64,000 bases of DNA from Aquilaria yunnanensis (taxonomy: Eukaryota; Streptophyta; Magnoliopsida; Malvales; Thymelaeaceae). Where the stretch lies: positions 72,320,041 to 72,384,040 of the forward strand of contig CM077598.1 in assembly GCA_039654915.1 (NCBI GenBank), given 5' to 3'. This document shows positions 32,094 through 43,696 of this stretch, piece after piece. The position numbers and the translations under genes are program-made. The notes below the pieces were generated by a model that was given only the letters and a program-made list of their open reading frames with translations, ran no database searches and had not been told where the DNA came from. Position 1 is the stretch's first letter. Each line of letters opens with the position of its first letter.

Positions 32094-32103
32094 CTATTTA
32101 TAG
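32094..32103 (-). promoter_or_regulatory. TATA box of the antisense gene (D)
   Basis: The minus strand reads CTATAAATAG, about 296 bases upstream of the antisense ATG. The surrounding sequence (CCTATAAATAGCCCATTCC) is conserved in G at 59332-59341, and J has CTATATATAT at the equivalent place. This suggests a dedicated promoter facing away from the 3' LTR. Confidence 0.7.
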
Positions 32104-32633
32104 GCCAAAGGTGGGTAACCGAAAGAACATCATAAGTACCCATTGGAGGCGAACCGTCGCCGTAACTGCCCGCTGCACCCGAAAAGGCGCGCCCTCTGTA
32201 AATGACGCGCCTCTCCTCCAATGGCAAGAAGCCACATGTCAACCGCTGCGCAGAAATGGGGGACGTGCCTCCGCAAACGTGCCTGGAAAACCGGGACACG
32301 CCTCCTGATTGGGACACGTCGTTTGACATCCCTGAGAAATGGAGACGCGCCGCTCAGTCTGACACGCTTGGCCATCAAACCTGCAGAAATAAAAAGCAGG
32401 CCACCTCGAGGACACCAAGAGACAGGCTATGGCTGAACAGCCCATGACTTTTGGGCAAGAGGTGTATCTTCGGTACAGGCTTTGCCTCGGAGACACCAAA
32501 GAATGGGCCAAGGCCGAACAGCCCAGACCCTCGGGCAAAAGGTGCGACCTCGGAACAGGTTATGCTTCCCAACGAGACTCCCAATGGCAACCTCGGAAAG
32601 AGATGCAAACCGAAGTCTTCACTTCGGCTTTCC
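32104..32633. other. Spacer between antisense promoter and 3' LTR (D)
   Basis: No gene is supported. It contains a two-copy ~81-bp tandem repeat (starts near 32408 and 32489, motif GAGACACCAA...GAACAGCCC...GGGCAA). G has the same duplication (about 59613 and 59692) and J about three copies (42990-43150, minus). It also has GC-rich, CpG-containing sequence upstream of the antisense TATA box. Confidence 0.65.
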
Positions 32634-32646
32634 AGAGGGGGGCATG
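32634..32646 (+). promoter_or_regulatory. Polypurine tract of element D
   Basis: AGAGGGGGGCATG lies immediately before the 3' LTR. Equivalents are AAAGGGGGGCATG in G and GTGGGGGGCATG in K. Confidence 0.8.
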
Positions 32647-33513
32647 TGATAGCCAAAGGCTATCGCCTCAATCTGGCCGAATACCCTGCCACAACAACGG
32701 CCAGAAGAACTGGCGCTTCCCGGGAATAGGTGGAATCATGCACCTCGGGAGATAGCCTGAGAGCTCCGAGCCTCGGCACGCCAGTAAAACTTGAGGACTC
32801 CATTCGCCCCCCAAGGTTGTGAACAGCGCGCCTTCGGAAAAGTGGCACCAGACATTGCTGCCCGAATATGATATCCCCGAAGGCGGAACCCCCTGGAACT
32901 GGGAACCCCCGAACTGAGGGTAGGCTTCCCGAAGAGGCTCTGTCCGAACTAGAGGACGACCTCGCCCAGGGACCTCGGGAGTACGGCAGGCGCATTTAAG
33001 GAAGCATTTAAGGAAGCCTCTGACACGTCCCACCACAGACGTAAAAAGTCACCCTGACGCGCAGACGCCATCAGAATCATATCATGGCCCGTCTCAGCAC
33101 AAGGCTCGAGGCCATCTAGTTACCAACTATCTGTCCCCTACGCCCAGACGTTCAGGAGCATCTGACCGCACACGTGTCATGATCTGAACGGGCTAGGTAT
33201 TCCTATATATACAGGAAATAAATACTTGACAGGAGGTTGGCAGGCCGGATATACAGCTCCCACACTCTGAGAAAATACCAGGCGAGACTTTTCTGCCTTT
33301 CTCTTTGAGCTAGTGACTTTCTCCTTCTTCCGGCCACCACTGACTTGGGCGTCGGAGGCTCCCCCCCCGGAAAAACACTCCGGGGGCCTCCTAACCCTGT
33401 TTACCAGCTTTTCAGGTACTCTCCTTGGGGCGATCCACCTTCCAGGCGTTCTTCCTCCTAGAAGTCTCCTCAACAGTCATCATGACTCACAACGATGAGG
33501 CCTTAGGCCATCA
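32647..33513 (+). repeat. 3' LTR of element D
   Basis: 867 bp and nearly identical to the 5' LTR. It repeats the CACGTG box (about 33171-33176), the TATA box (33203-33211) and an ATG at 33482, 32 nt before its end, which now opens into B LTR sequence. Confidence 0.93.
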
Positions 33514-35290
33514 CCATAATTCCAACACATTACATGACACTCAAGTCACCAATAAGTCATATCCATGGTAGTACTACCAAGCCATCAAGTGAAATGCACT
33601 ATGTTACCATGTATTAATCTCTCGGCCAAAGTACACATTTTCACATCGTTACATTACCCAACATTCTTGTTTACTACATGAGCATGTAAACCTCCACTAA
33701 ACTTATTCATGGCACAAATGCCATGTAACCAAGCAAGCATACTCAAGTACTTTAGCCCAAGTTCTCGGCCACATTGCCCAACTATGCACATTGATGTCAT
33801 TTATCCATTAGCACATTTCATGATCTTATGGCCATCAAATAACAATGCTCATGGCATAACTACCATGTAATCCATGGTAACACATCGTATTATACCCAAT
33901 TATGCTCTCGGCCTTTACACTAAACTTCCCATTATAATGTTTCTCATCCATTCAAACCAACATATGACCATCAGGTCATCCAATAGCATTACTCATGCCA
34001 TCCAAACCATGTATTCAAGTAATGGACATTTAATTATACCGTTCCATACTTTCGGCCATGATACCCACTTCACATACACATGTTCTTCACTTAATCCAAG
34101 CCAACACACATACACCAATGCATCAATAAGCATGGTTCATGGCATCAATGCCATGTGATTAAAGATAGAACATGGATTACCTCAAATCCACCTTTCGGCC
34201 AACACGCTAACTTCCACAAATTTGGTGTCCTTCACCACAACAACCTATCACAAGGTTAAACAAGCATCAACAAGCATCATACATGGATTAATTTCCATGA
34301 ACTCCAACAAGAACACCAAGAACGCATTCGGCCAACAATCCACTTCCAAACCGAGACATACTTTGCTCATTTAGCTTAACATAGCTTCAAATAAACACTT
34401 AAGTTCCTTGTACATGGAAGAACTACCATGAATTCAAGGAAACATTGAAGTTACCTCAAGAACCCTAGCTTGGTTGGCTCGGTTCTTCTTCAATCTCCAA
34501 GTTCCAACTTTGATCCCAAGCAAACAAGAACCGAAACACTCCTTCTCAAGCTTGAATCTCCTAAAGCCTTCAAATTTCTTTGGAATTCAAAATCAATTTG
34601 TGAAGGAACTCTCAAAGGTGCTCTCGGTTTCGCAAAGACAAGGGAAGCCCAAAATGAACAAAGACTTAGCTTGTTTCGGCCGAACACAAACGCTTTTACT
34701 TAGCCAAAATGTTAACTTGGCTTCAGTTTCTTTGCATGGCGCATTAGAGCCCTTAAGTCCACTAGAGCACAAAGCCGCCACTCCAACTTGTACTCAAATG
34801 GACACTTAAGTCCACCCATGGCTCAAATTGCCAAGCAATTAAACAACACAAGTACCAAGGCCATATAAAACCATGGCATAACCGGCCATGAACTAATAAT
34901 CAACTAGTTAGTTTGTTTAGCTAACTAGTGAATAGTGTACTTAGTGGAAGACAAGGATATGACTAGTAATCATTATTGTCTCCCAAAAATGGTCTAGTCT
35001 TGCACTAGCCATCACAAAAGTTTGCATGGCCACAATTGCCATCTTTAATCTTGTGGTTTCACTTGTACCACTTAAATTGGTGCACAGTTTAGTCCCCCTT
35101 TTTTTTTTTTTAGTTCTCTATCAGTCTTCCAAATGTACATTTCTCATGTGCAATTAAGTCCTGAAAGTCTCCCGTTTTGCACATAGGCCACTGTGCCAGT
35201 CTCCATGACTCCTCTTTCTTCCCTTTCTGTTTTCTCTAACTTTCTTTGTTTTTCCTTGGCCTAAGCCAAGCACTTAGGAGGTGCCTAACA

Positions 35291-36173
35291 CTATCGCTTG
35301 GGCCATATAAATGAGACCCGCATATCCAAGCTCCATAAGGATGGACTCTTGGAGTCATTTGATTTTGAATCATATGAGACATCTGAGTCATGTTTGTTGG
35401 GCAAGATGACCAAAGCCCCATTCACAGGGCAAAGTGAAAGGGCTAATGACTTACTAGGACTCATGCATAGTGATGTATGTGGCCCTATGTCTACACAAGC
35501 TAGAGGAGGTTTCCAATACTTCATTACTTTCACTGATGACTTCAGTAGATATGGCTATGTGTATCTTATGAGACACAAGTCAGAATCCTTTGAAAATTTC
35601 AAAGAATTCAATAATGAAGTAGAAAATCAACTCGGGAAGAGTATCAAAGTGCTTCAATCAGATTGAGGTGGAGAGTACTTGGATCGAGAATACCTTGACT
35701 ATCTGAAGGAGTGTGGTATAGTATCACAACTTACTCCGCCAGGTACACCTCAATGGAATGGTATATCTGAAATGAGAAATCAAACTTTGTTAGGCATGAT
35801 TCGCTCTATGATGAGTCAAGCTGACCTTCCAAACTCCTTTTGGGGACATGCTCTAGAGACAGCCGCTTTTACACTAAACAGAGTTCCATCTAAATCGGTT
35901 CAAAAGACACCATATGAGATATGGAGTCAGAGGCGTCCGAATTTGTCTTTTATGAAGATTTGGGGCTGTGACGCTTATGTGAAACGTCAATCCTCTAACA
36001 AACTAGGGCCCAAATCTCAAAAATGTCTTTTTGTTGGGTATCCTAAAGAAACAAAGGGTTACTATTTCTACAATCCTTTTGAGCAAAAAGTGTTTGTTGC
36101 TCGAATTGGTGTCTTTTTAGAGAAAGAGTTTATCTCTAAAGAAACTAGTGGGTGGAAAGTAGAACTTGAATAA
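35291..36173 (+). pseudogene. Copia element E integrase segment
   Basis: Continues the frame cut at 7049. The pre-integrase zinc domain (HINETRISKLH ... CLLGKMTKAPF) is followed by the integrase core: HSDVCGPM with the first Asp; LQSD followed by an in-frame TGA at 35664-35666 where Arg is usual; and NGISEMRN with the Glu at about 35770. The C-terminal region (GYPKETKGYYFYNP) leads to a TAA at 36171-36173. Both stops are in frame with the downstream RT segment. Catalytic residues are present but the frame is broken. Confidence 0.88.
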
Positions 36174-36236
36174 ATTCAAGAACAACAAGGAGACATCGAA
36201 CCTGAAATAGAACCTGAACAGACACCACAAGATGTT

Positions 36237-37941
36237 GTGGTTGAAGAGTCTGTTCCTGTAGCACAGAGCCCACGTAGGTCTGGTAGGATTCGGCGTGAGC
36301 CTGAGAGATATGGATTTCTCATGACTCACACTGGTGATGTGATGCTCATGGATCAGGATGAGTCCACAAACTACCAATTAGCTACGTCAGGGCCTCACTC
36401 TGAGAAGTGGCTAGTGGCCACAAAATCCGAGATGGAATCCATGTATGAAAACCAAGTATGGACTTTGGTTGACCCACCTAAAGGGGTAAAACCCATAGGG
36501 TGCAAATGGGTTTTCAAGAAGAGAACTGACATGGATGGTAATGTGATTACCTTTAAGGGACGATTGGTTGCAAAAGGTTTCAAGCAAATTCATAGTATTG
36601 AGTATGATGAAACTTTTTCACCAGTTGCTATGGTTAAATCCATCCGAATTTTGTTCGCTATTGCTGCACACTATGATTATGAGATATGGCAAATGGATGT
36701 CAAAACTGCATTCCTAAATGGAAAGCTACTTGAGGATGTGTACATGACACAACCTGAGGGTTTTGTCACTCCTGAGAATGCCAATAAAGTGTGCAAGTTG
36801 CAAAGGTCCATTTATGGATTGAAGCAAGCTTCTCAAAGTTGGAATCTTCATTTTGATGAAGCAATCAAAGAGTTTGGTTTTATCAAAAATGAAGATGAAC
36901 CTTGTGTCTACAAGAAGGTTAGTGGGAGCGTTATTGTTTTCTTGGTGTTGTATGTAGATGACATACTACTCATCGGGAATCACATTCCTGAGCTACAATC
37001 TATAAAGACTTGGCTGGGGAAATGTTTCTCTATAAAAGACTTGGGTGAAGCAGCCTATGTGTTAGGCATCATGATCTATAAAGATAGATCTAGAAAACTT
37101 CTTGGCCGAAGTCAAAGTACATACATTGACAAGGTGCTAAAGAGGTTTAGCTTGCAAGATTGGAAGAAAGGATTCTTGCCCATGTCACATGGTATAACTC
37201 TTTCTAGATCTCAAAGTCCGAGTACACCCGAGGAGAGAGAGCGCATGAGTAATATTCCATATGCTTCAACAATTGGATCTATCATGTATGCCATGATATG
37301 TACTCATCCTGATGTCTCATATGCCTTAAGCATGACGAGTAGGTACCAATCGAACCCCGGTGAGAGTCACTGGACAGCTGTTAAGAACATCCTTAAGTAC
37401 TTACGAAGGACTAAGGATGCATTCTTGGTCTTTGGAGGTGAAGATGAGCTCGTTGTAAGGGGTTACACCGATGCAAGCTTCCAATTCGATAAGGATGATT
37501 TTAGACCGCAATCTGGTTATGTGTTTTGTATTGGTGGTGGTGCTGTGAGCTGGAAGAGTTCAAAGCAAGAGATAGTAGCTGACTCTACAATAGAATCTGA
37601 GTACATTGCAGCCTCTGATGCTGCGAATGAGGCAGTTTGGATCAAGAAGTTCATCACTGAACTTGGAGTGGTTCCAAGCATTGCCGACCCGATAAAGCTC
37701 TATTGTGACAACAATGGAGTAATCATACAGGCTAAGGAACCTCGATCTCACCAGTGATCCAAACACATACTCTGACGCTATCATCTCATCAGGGAGATCA
37801 TCGAGAGGGGTGATGTAAGGATATACAGGACTTCGGCAGACAGCAACTTTGCTGATCCACTAACAAAGGCCCTTACGTAGCAGAAGCATGATAGCCATTC
37901 AAGGTCCATCGGTATTAGATACATGGATGATTGGCTTTTAG
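36237..37941 (+). pseudogene. Copia element E reverse transcriptase and RNase H
   Basis: A 506-codon open stretch that continues past a TGA at 37755-37757. The RT domain contains GCKWVFKKRTD, GRLVAKGFKQ, DVKTAFLNG, the palm box VLYVDDILLIG (about 36946-36980) and SIYGLKQASQSW. The copia RNase H follows (GYTDASFQFDKDD, SWKSSKQEIVADSTIESEY, YCDNNGVIIQAKEPRSHQ). The C-terminal part (IIERGDVRIYRTSADSNFAD, then PLTKAL) reads on to about 37941 with additional stops. RT converts the element RNA to DNA; the active-site Asp pair is intact. Confidence 0.9.
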
Positions 37942-37942
37942 T

Positions 37943-37955
37943 CCAAGTGGTAGAT
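37943..37955 (+). promoter_or_regulatory. Polypurine tract of copia E
   Basis: CCAAGTGGTAGAT directly precedes the LTR start TGTTAGTG, in the arrangement usual for copia elements. Confidence 0.75.
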
Positions 37956-38540
37956 TGTTAGTGTTCTGCCCAAAAGGCCAATCATGAGATGATTGTATTT
38001 TTTGCACATTGAGTCATAATATTTTATTAAGGCATTAATCCAGCAATTATGTTTGTTGTTTTATTTCTGCGTAACTTAACAAACATAATTGTAACCCTAG
38101 AATAATGATATTCTCAAACGTCCCTAGTCTAGTATTATTGTGGAGCGGGTTTCAATAATACATAACGACTAGCATATGTGGACACTAATATTAGATATGT
38201 AGTTGCGTATGGGTACAAGTTGGAGAACTTGTGTACTGGACCGACCTACCATGAGAACACTACATGGATCGTTATATGAGTGTCATAAGTGATTCTCATA
38301 GTGATCATGGTATATTCCTTCGACCTAAGATCATCAAGGTTCCCTACATGTGAGTCACATACTTTGATACTTTCCTTTGTTGCTCGTAACTGAGTGAACT
38401 TGAAGAAGGTCATTGGGTATGTCACATATCATGCGGAGGGATTTGTATGATCAAGATGGGATTTGTCCCTCCTATGTAATGGGAGTGATATCTTTGGGCC
38501 CCTTGATAGAGCAAGACTTAGAAAAATGCATGGCCATGCT

Positions 38541-39415
38541 TGATAGCCAAAGGCTATCGCCTCTATCTGGCCGAACTCCCTGCCACAAGAATGGCCAGAA
38601 GAAACTGGCGCTACCCGAGTAAAGGTGGGATCATACACCTCGGGAGATAGCCGAAGAGCTCCGAGCCCGCACGCCAGGAAACTTGAGGATACTACCAGCC
38701 CCCTGAGGTTGTAAACAGATCACCTTCGGAAAAGAGGCACCAGCTGTTGCGGGCCGAACATGATCTCCCCGAAGGTGGAACTCCCTGAAGCTGGGTACCC
38801 CCGAACTGAGGGCGCGTTTCCAGAAGAGGCACCGTCCATACCAAAGGATGACCTCACCCAGGGACCTCGGGAGTACGGCATGAGCATTTAAGGAAGCATT
38901 TAAGGAAGCCTCTGGCACATCCTTTCACAGACGTCATAAAGCCGCCTCAATAGGCGCTCTGACACACTGACGCCATCAAAATCACATCATGGCCCATCTC
39001 AGCACAAGGCTCAAGGCAACCTGCTACCTGCTATCTGTCCCCTACGCCCAGAAACTCAGGGAACATCCGACCGAACACGTGTCGCGATCTGAACGGGCTA
39101 GGTACTCCTATAAATACCAGGAAATAAATATTTGACAGAAGGTTGGTTGGCAAAGGTCTGACTCCCAGACTCTGAGAAAATCACCAGGCGAGACTCTTCA
39201 GCCCCTTTGTGCTTTTTCCTCTGCCTTTTCTCAGCCACCACTGACTTGGGCATCAGAGGTTCCCCCCCGGAAACACATTCCGGGGGCCTCCTAACCCACT
39301 TTTTATGAGCATCTCAGGTACACTCCCAAGGGCGAACCATCCTCCAGGCGTTCTTCCTCCTACAAGTCTCTCCACCAGTCACCATGACTCTAAACGATGA
39401 GGCCTCCGGCCATCA
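38541..39415 (+). repeat. 5' LTR of element G
   Basis: 875 bp, TGATAGCC to GGCCATCA. A CACGTG box (39076-39081) lies 27 bp upstream of TATA box CTATAAATAC (39108-39117). Gag ATG 39384 lies 32 nt before the LTR end. Confidence 0.92.
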
Positions 39416-41897
39416 TTTGGCATCGTCTGTGGGAAACCGCTCTGAGATTGCCGTCGTTGAAACTCGGCGTTATGAGGACAAGGGACTCCTGAGGTCTCCG
39501 TTCGCGCCTGAGACACAACCGGCTGCTGAGCAAACACTACCAGGGACTTCTGCGTCCGAGGAAGACCGCCCTCTGGTAATCACTATGAGCTTTATGAAGG
39601 AGTTTCAGCGTTCGGTTGTGGCCGAAATGACACAGCAGATCGACCGAAGATGGCACAGCAGGCACAGGCCCGAAGACTTCCTTCACCTACACGCCCTCGG
39701 GAGAAGAGTCAGAGGTCGACTCATCGCAGTTCGGGAAGCGTAGACCCGCGCGAAGAGTCGTCCACAGAGAATGCGCCCCTCGGGAAATAGCCTGTGGGGC
39801 AGAAGAGGTCTGAGCGACCAAGGGTCTTGCAGCAAAGAAGTTCGCTGCCTGAGGCGAGGTCCCTGTCCCCTCAGCGCCCAACGCGCTCCCCGAAGAGGCT
39901 TCCACGATCTCCCTTCCCTGAAGAAAGGCCTACTGCCACAGTGCTTATGGAGAGGATATTAGCACGGCTAGAAAGGGTGGAGAAACAAATGGCCAGAAAA
40001 CCCGTTTGGGCCAGACTTTCGGGAACATTCTGCGAAGATGACTCCCCATTCATTCAGGCCGTTGTTGAGGCAGCCATGCCAGGTGACTTCAGAGTACCTC
40101 GGTTGGAGATTTATGATGGCCGTACTGATCCACAGGCCCATTTGATGAAGTACAGACGCAGCATGATAATGCACGGTGCTGACGACGCTACCATGTGCAA
40201 GTGCTTCGAAGTCACCCTCACAGGGCCAGCAACTGCATGGTACAATTGATTGCCTTCAGGGACCATCATTAAGTTCCAGGAGTTGTCCACGGCCTTCAAG
40301 CAGCAATTCATTGGGAGTCGACCTACTGCAAAGATGCCTGTCCAGATGTTCGACATAGAGCAGAGGAACGGAGAAACCATCCGAGACTATGTCGAAAGAT
40401 TCAACAGGGAAGCTCTGAGCGTCCCCGACTTTCGGCCCGAAATCCGCATCCTTGCCATGACACGGGGCCTTCGGCGAGACTCATAGCTATTTTATGAGTT
40501 CTCAAAGGACCCCCCGGAGACCATCGGAGAATTTTACCGAAGGGCAGAACAGCACATGACCGCCGAGGAACTAAGAATGGCTAGGCCGAAGTCCGATCAC
40601 CACAGCGCCGAAGGGTCCAATCAACAAGCTCGGCATCCGACCGAACAGGCAGGACGACCTCGGAGGATGCGGGGAAGGAAACCGCAAAGTTTCACACCAC
40701 TGAGCACTACACGGGCCAACATCCTCATGGCGCTGGAAAGGTAAGGGTCGCAGATTCGGCGGCCAAGGGCCATGACCGCCGAGAATAAGAAGAATGCAAA
40801 GAAGTTCTGCCAGTTTCATCGCGACCACGGTCATGACACCGAAGACTGCTTCTAGCTGAAGAAGTACATAGAGTCGCTGATAAAGCAGGGTCAACTTCGG
40901 AAATACCTGCGGATGCCATCCCCGAAAGGCAGAAAAGTGGAGGAAGAAAGGGCCGAAGATGAGGACTATGACTCCGACAGGCGGAGAAACCGAAGTCCAA
41001 AAAGGTGCCCTCCACCACCGGCAGGGGTTATCCAAACCATCACCACAGGGCTCCCATCCTTGGAAAGAAAGCGGAAGGCCAGAGAAATTGCAGTCATGGA
41101 ATATCAAAATCCAGCAAAGAAGCTGGCCCGCAAAGATGGATCCACCGTCGTTTTCCCCCACGACGATCTGCAGCTAATCATGGCAAGGATAGGGAACTGG
41201 GACGTCAAAAGGGTGCTACTTGATGATGGATCAAATGTGGACGTCCTATTCTCGCACTTACTGCCGAGCTTGAGCATCTCCAGTAGCGAGCTTAAGCCAG
41301 TCACCTCGCCCACCTTCGGGGTTGGACCATCCGAACTGCCCGTTCTCAGATGGATCGACCTCCCACTGATGATGAGAGGGACTTCGGTAGACGGAGCAGC
41401 TGAGTTGTACGCCTCTACAATGGTGAGGTTCATTGTCATGGACGTCCCGTCCTCGTACAACGCCATCCTTGGAAGGCAGACACAGGGAAACCTGCACATT
41501 AACCCTGATGTGAAGTACTTGATTGTCACATTCGCCACCAAGGATGGAGATGCAGAGATCTTCATAGACCAGGCCGAGGTGAGAAAGGTGTTTCTGAAAG
41601 CACGAAAGGCTCCGGCGAGCAACTTCGTACAAACAATGGAAGCAAAGGCGCCAGAAAAAGGCAAAGAAGAACATCTCGCAAAAGCAGAAATGGAAACAGT
41701 AGAAGTTATCCTAGGACAATCTACCCGAATAAGGAAGAGCTTGGCCGAAGGTGAGAAGGAAAACCTTGTATCTTTTCTGGTGAAAAATAAAGATCTGTTT
41801 GCCTACTCGCCGAAAGATATGCCAGGGGTAAACTCTGGCATAATACAGCATAGCCTCAAAGTAAGCCTGAAAGCAAAACCTGTGCGGCAAAAGAAAC
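39384..41897 (+). pseudogene. Element G Gag-protease (5' part of polyprotein)
   Basis: Starts at ATG 39384 in the LTR (MTLNDEASGHH) and reads through the primer site 39418-39435 (TGGCATCGTC, two changes from D). A one-base deletion near 39655 shifts the frame after QQIDRRW. The remaining frame carries stops at about 39788, 40247-40249, 40484-40486, 40742-40744 and 40855, three of them at codons that are CAG or CAA in D. Gag core, [14 protein letters not shown] knuckle and the protease (LLDDGSNVDVLF near 41222) are recognisable. The protein is cut at 41897 in the RT-proximal linker by element J and resumes at 53014. Confidence 0.9.
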
Positions 41898-42869
41898 TGA
41901 TGCCCCAAGGCATCTTCGTTTGCTGTCATGTTGACAGGTGGAGAGACTTCCTGAGGAGGCGAGCGCCTGGAGCTCTGGTTTCCCAGCTGAGTGTGCCTGA
42001 AAAGCTCAAAGAAGAGGTTAGGAGGTCCCCGGTTTGCTTTTCCGGGGAGGACCCTCCGACGCCCAAGTCAGTTTTCTGAGTGAAAGTGGAGGAAGAACAC
42101 TAAGGGGTCAAGTGTCTTGCCTGTTTTGTGTTTTCTCAGAGGGAGGAAAATGCCCATCCTTTGCCCAGTCCCATTTCCTAGTATTTATAGGAGTAGCTGG
42201 TCCGTTCAGATCATGACACGTGTTCGGTCGGATTTGATCTGTACTTTTGGACCTAAGGGACAGGCAGCCGTTTGCAGCCTCCTTTAGCCTTGGACCCGGA
42301 CAGGTTGTGTCAGGACTGGGGCGGCTACGGCGTGTCAGTTCGCCGTTCTGATGTGACGTGTAGGGCTTGTGGGCGGCATGTCAGAGGCTCCGTAAATGCT
42401 CATACCGTACTCCCGAGGTCCCCTGGGCGAGGTCGCCCTTCGGTGCGTGCACCCTCTTTGGATTCTATCCGTCCTTCGGTGCGAGCACCTCCTTCGGGAT
42501 CTATCCCATAGTTCTGGGAGTTCCCTTGATGAACACCTTCTTCGGGACTCACACCCATAGTTCGGGGATTCCCTTGTTCAGGTGTTTCTTGTTTGGGGAA
42601 GATCCTCTTCGGGGCCTCTACCTTCGGGGAGATTCTCCCTTGCTTTAGAGAGATGGCTCTCTTACCCGAAGATGGTCAGTTTGGCCCCTCGATGGAGACG
42701 GTGTTGTCCTCAGAATTCCTGACGAGCTAACCAAAGTCTCGAGCTCATAGTGTTTGACTTCACACCTTCCGAGGTCAATGAAAAGATCCTCTCTTGGGTG
42801 ACGTCAGACTCCTCAGCCAATATTCTTGCAGGGAGTTACTACCGAGGAGGCAATAGCCTTTGGCTATCA
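41898..42869 (-). repeat. 3' LTR of element J
   Basis: 972 bp. The + strand reads TGATGCCCC to GGCTATCA. TATA CTATAAATAC (complement of 42181-42190), CACGTG at 42217-42222. Internal ~40-bp direct repeats lie at about 42438-42510 (TTCGGTGCGTGCACC / TTCGGTGCGAGCACC). No gene is seen. Confidence 0.92.
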
Positions 42870-42883
42870 CAGGCCCTCCTCCG
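42870..42883 (-). promoter_or_regulatory. Polypurine tract of element J
   Basis: The minus strand reads CGGAGGAGGGCCTG directly before the 3' LTR start TGATAGCC. Confidence 0.7.
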
Positions 42884-43444
42884 AAAAGCCGAAGTGAGAA
42901 ACTTCAGTTCATCGGTTTTTGGGTCCTGTGGTTGTGATATCTGTGCCAAAGACGCCTTCTTCTGCTTGTAGCGATGGGCAGCATTTTTGCGTCCTCGAGG
43001 CACGAGAAGACAGGCTGTCCCTGTGCCGAAAATACACCCTCTGCCCGAAGTCACAGGCTGTCTCTTGGTATCCTCTTGGCGAGGGAAGATAGGATAACCT
43101 TGTACCGAAGATAGACCTTTTGCCCAAAGTCACAGGCTGTCTTTTGGTGTCTTCGAGGTAACCTACTTTTTCACCTTTATAGGTCTGCTCATGCGTCGCA
43201 TCCTGTGTCTAGCGGAGTCAGTCTAGGGCGGCGCCTCTAGACCAAACGATGTCAGAGGGCGTGCTCGACGTGATGGACGACACGTGGCACGTTTGCTGCG
43301 CGATGGCTGACACATGGCGCACTTTTATTGGGTAAGAATGCACTCAGTAAGGCAGGCGTGACTTTTCAGGCACTCTTAGCAGTTATGGCGACGCTTCGCC
43401 TTCCGAGGGATACTAATGATGACGGTTCCCTTGGCCTTCTCGGC

Positions 43445-43454
43445 CTATATATAT
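43445..43454 (+). promoter_or_regulatory. TATA box of the antisense gene (J)
   Basis: CTATATATAT lies about 243 bases upstream of ATG 43697, after GGC, as in D and G. The 560 bases between the polypurine tract and this box hold no gene but carry about three ~80-bp repeats. Confidence 0.65.
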
Positions 43455-43696
43455 CAGTCCTGTCATAACCCTCTTTCTGCTTCTGCTTTTGCTTTCTTTT
43501 GCCTTCTAATTCTCTCCCGATTTTCCGCGGCGGTTCTCCTTTTTCAGGCATTTTTCCGACCACTTTTCACGACAGCTTCCAGAAATCCAGATTCCGGCAA
43601 GACCTTTGGTGGGTTTTAGTCCTTTTGCTTTTTCAAAGCTTCTTCTTTGTTTTTCCCGAACTCGTTTTCCTTCTTTTTCCCGAACTCATTTTCATC

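Larger units (their letters stand above)
22455..33513 (+). mobile_element. Tat-lineage Ty3/gypsy element D, complete (11,059 bp)
   Basis: Flanked by perfect 5-bp duplications CCATA (22450-22454, 33514-33518). The LTRs are both 867 bp with about five differences by eye, so the insertion is recent. Internal order: primer site, Gag-Pol frame with dual RNase H, hairpin array, antisense spliced gene, spacer, polypurine tract. The second RNase H of archaeal type places it in the Tat lineage (Retand/Ogre-like). It sits inside the right LTR of B. Confidence 0.94.
7050..35290 (-). mobile_element. Tekay/Del-type chromovirus B (Ty3/gypsy) with nested insertions
   Basis: A complete element in minus orientation inserted in copia E. 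It is flanked by the 5-bp duplication CTATC (7045-7049 and 35291-35295). The termini on the + strand are TGTCACAC...GCCTAACA. Its two LTRs are each ~3.49 kb once the insertions C1, C2 (left) and D (right) are removed. The internal region (15499-20735) has a tRNA-iMet primer site, one Gag-Pol frame with two stops, a C-terminal chromodomain and a polypurine tract. Chromodomain, iMet primer and long LTRs place it in the plant Tekay/Del chromoviruses. Confidence 0.93.
20736..35290 (-). repeat. 5' LTR of chromovirus B, interrupted by Tat element D
   Basis: LTR sequence occupies 20736-22454 and 33514-35290 (about 3.49 kb after removing D and one CCATA). It is colinear with the left LTR and carries the same 144-bp periodic array. 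The ORFs inside it (for example 21007-21276 and 21395-21658) duplicate those of the left LTR and are not supported as genes. Confidence 0.9.
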
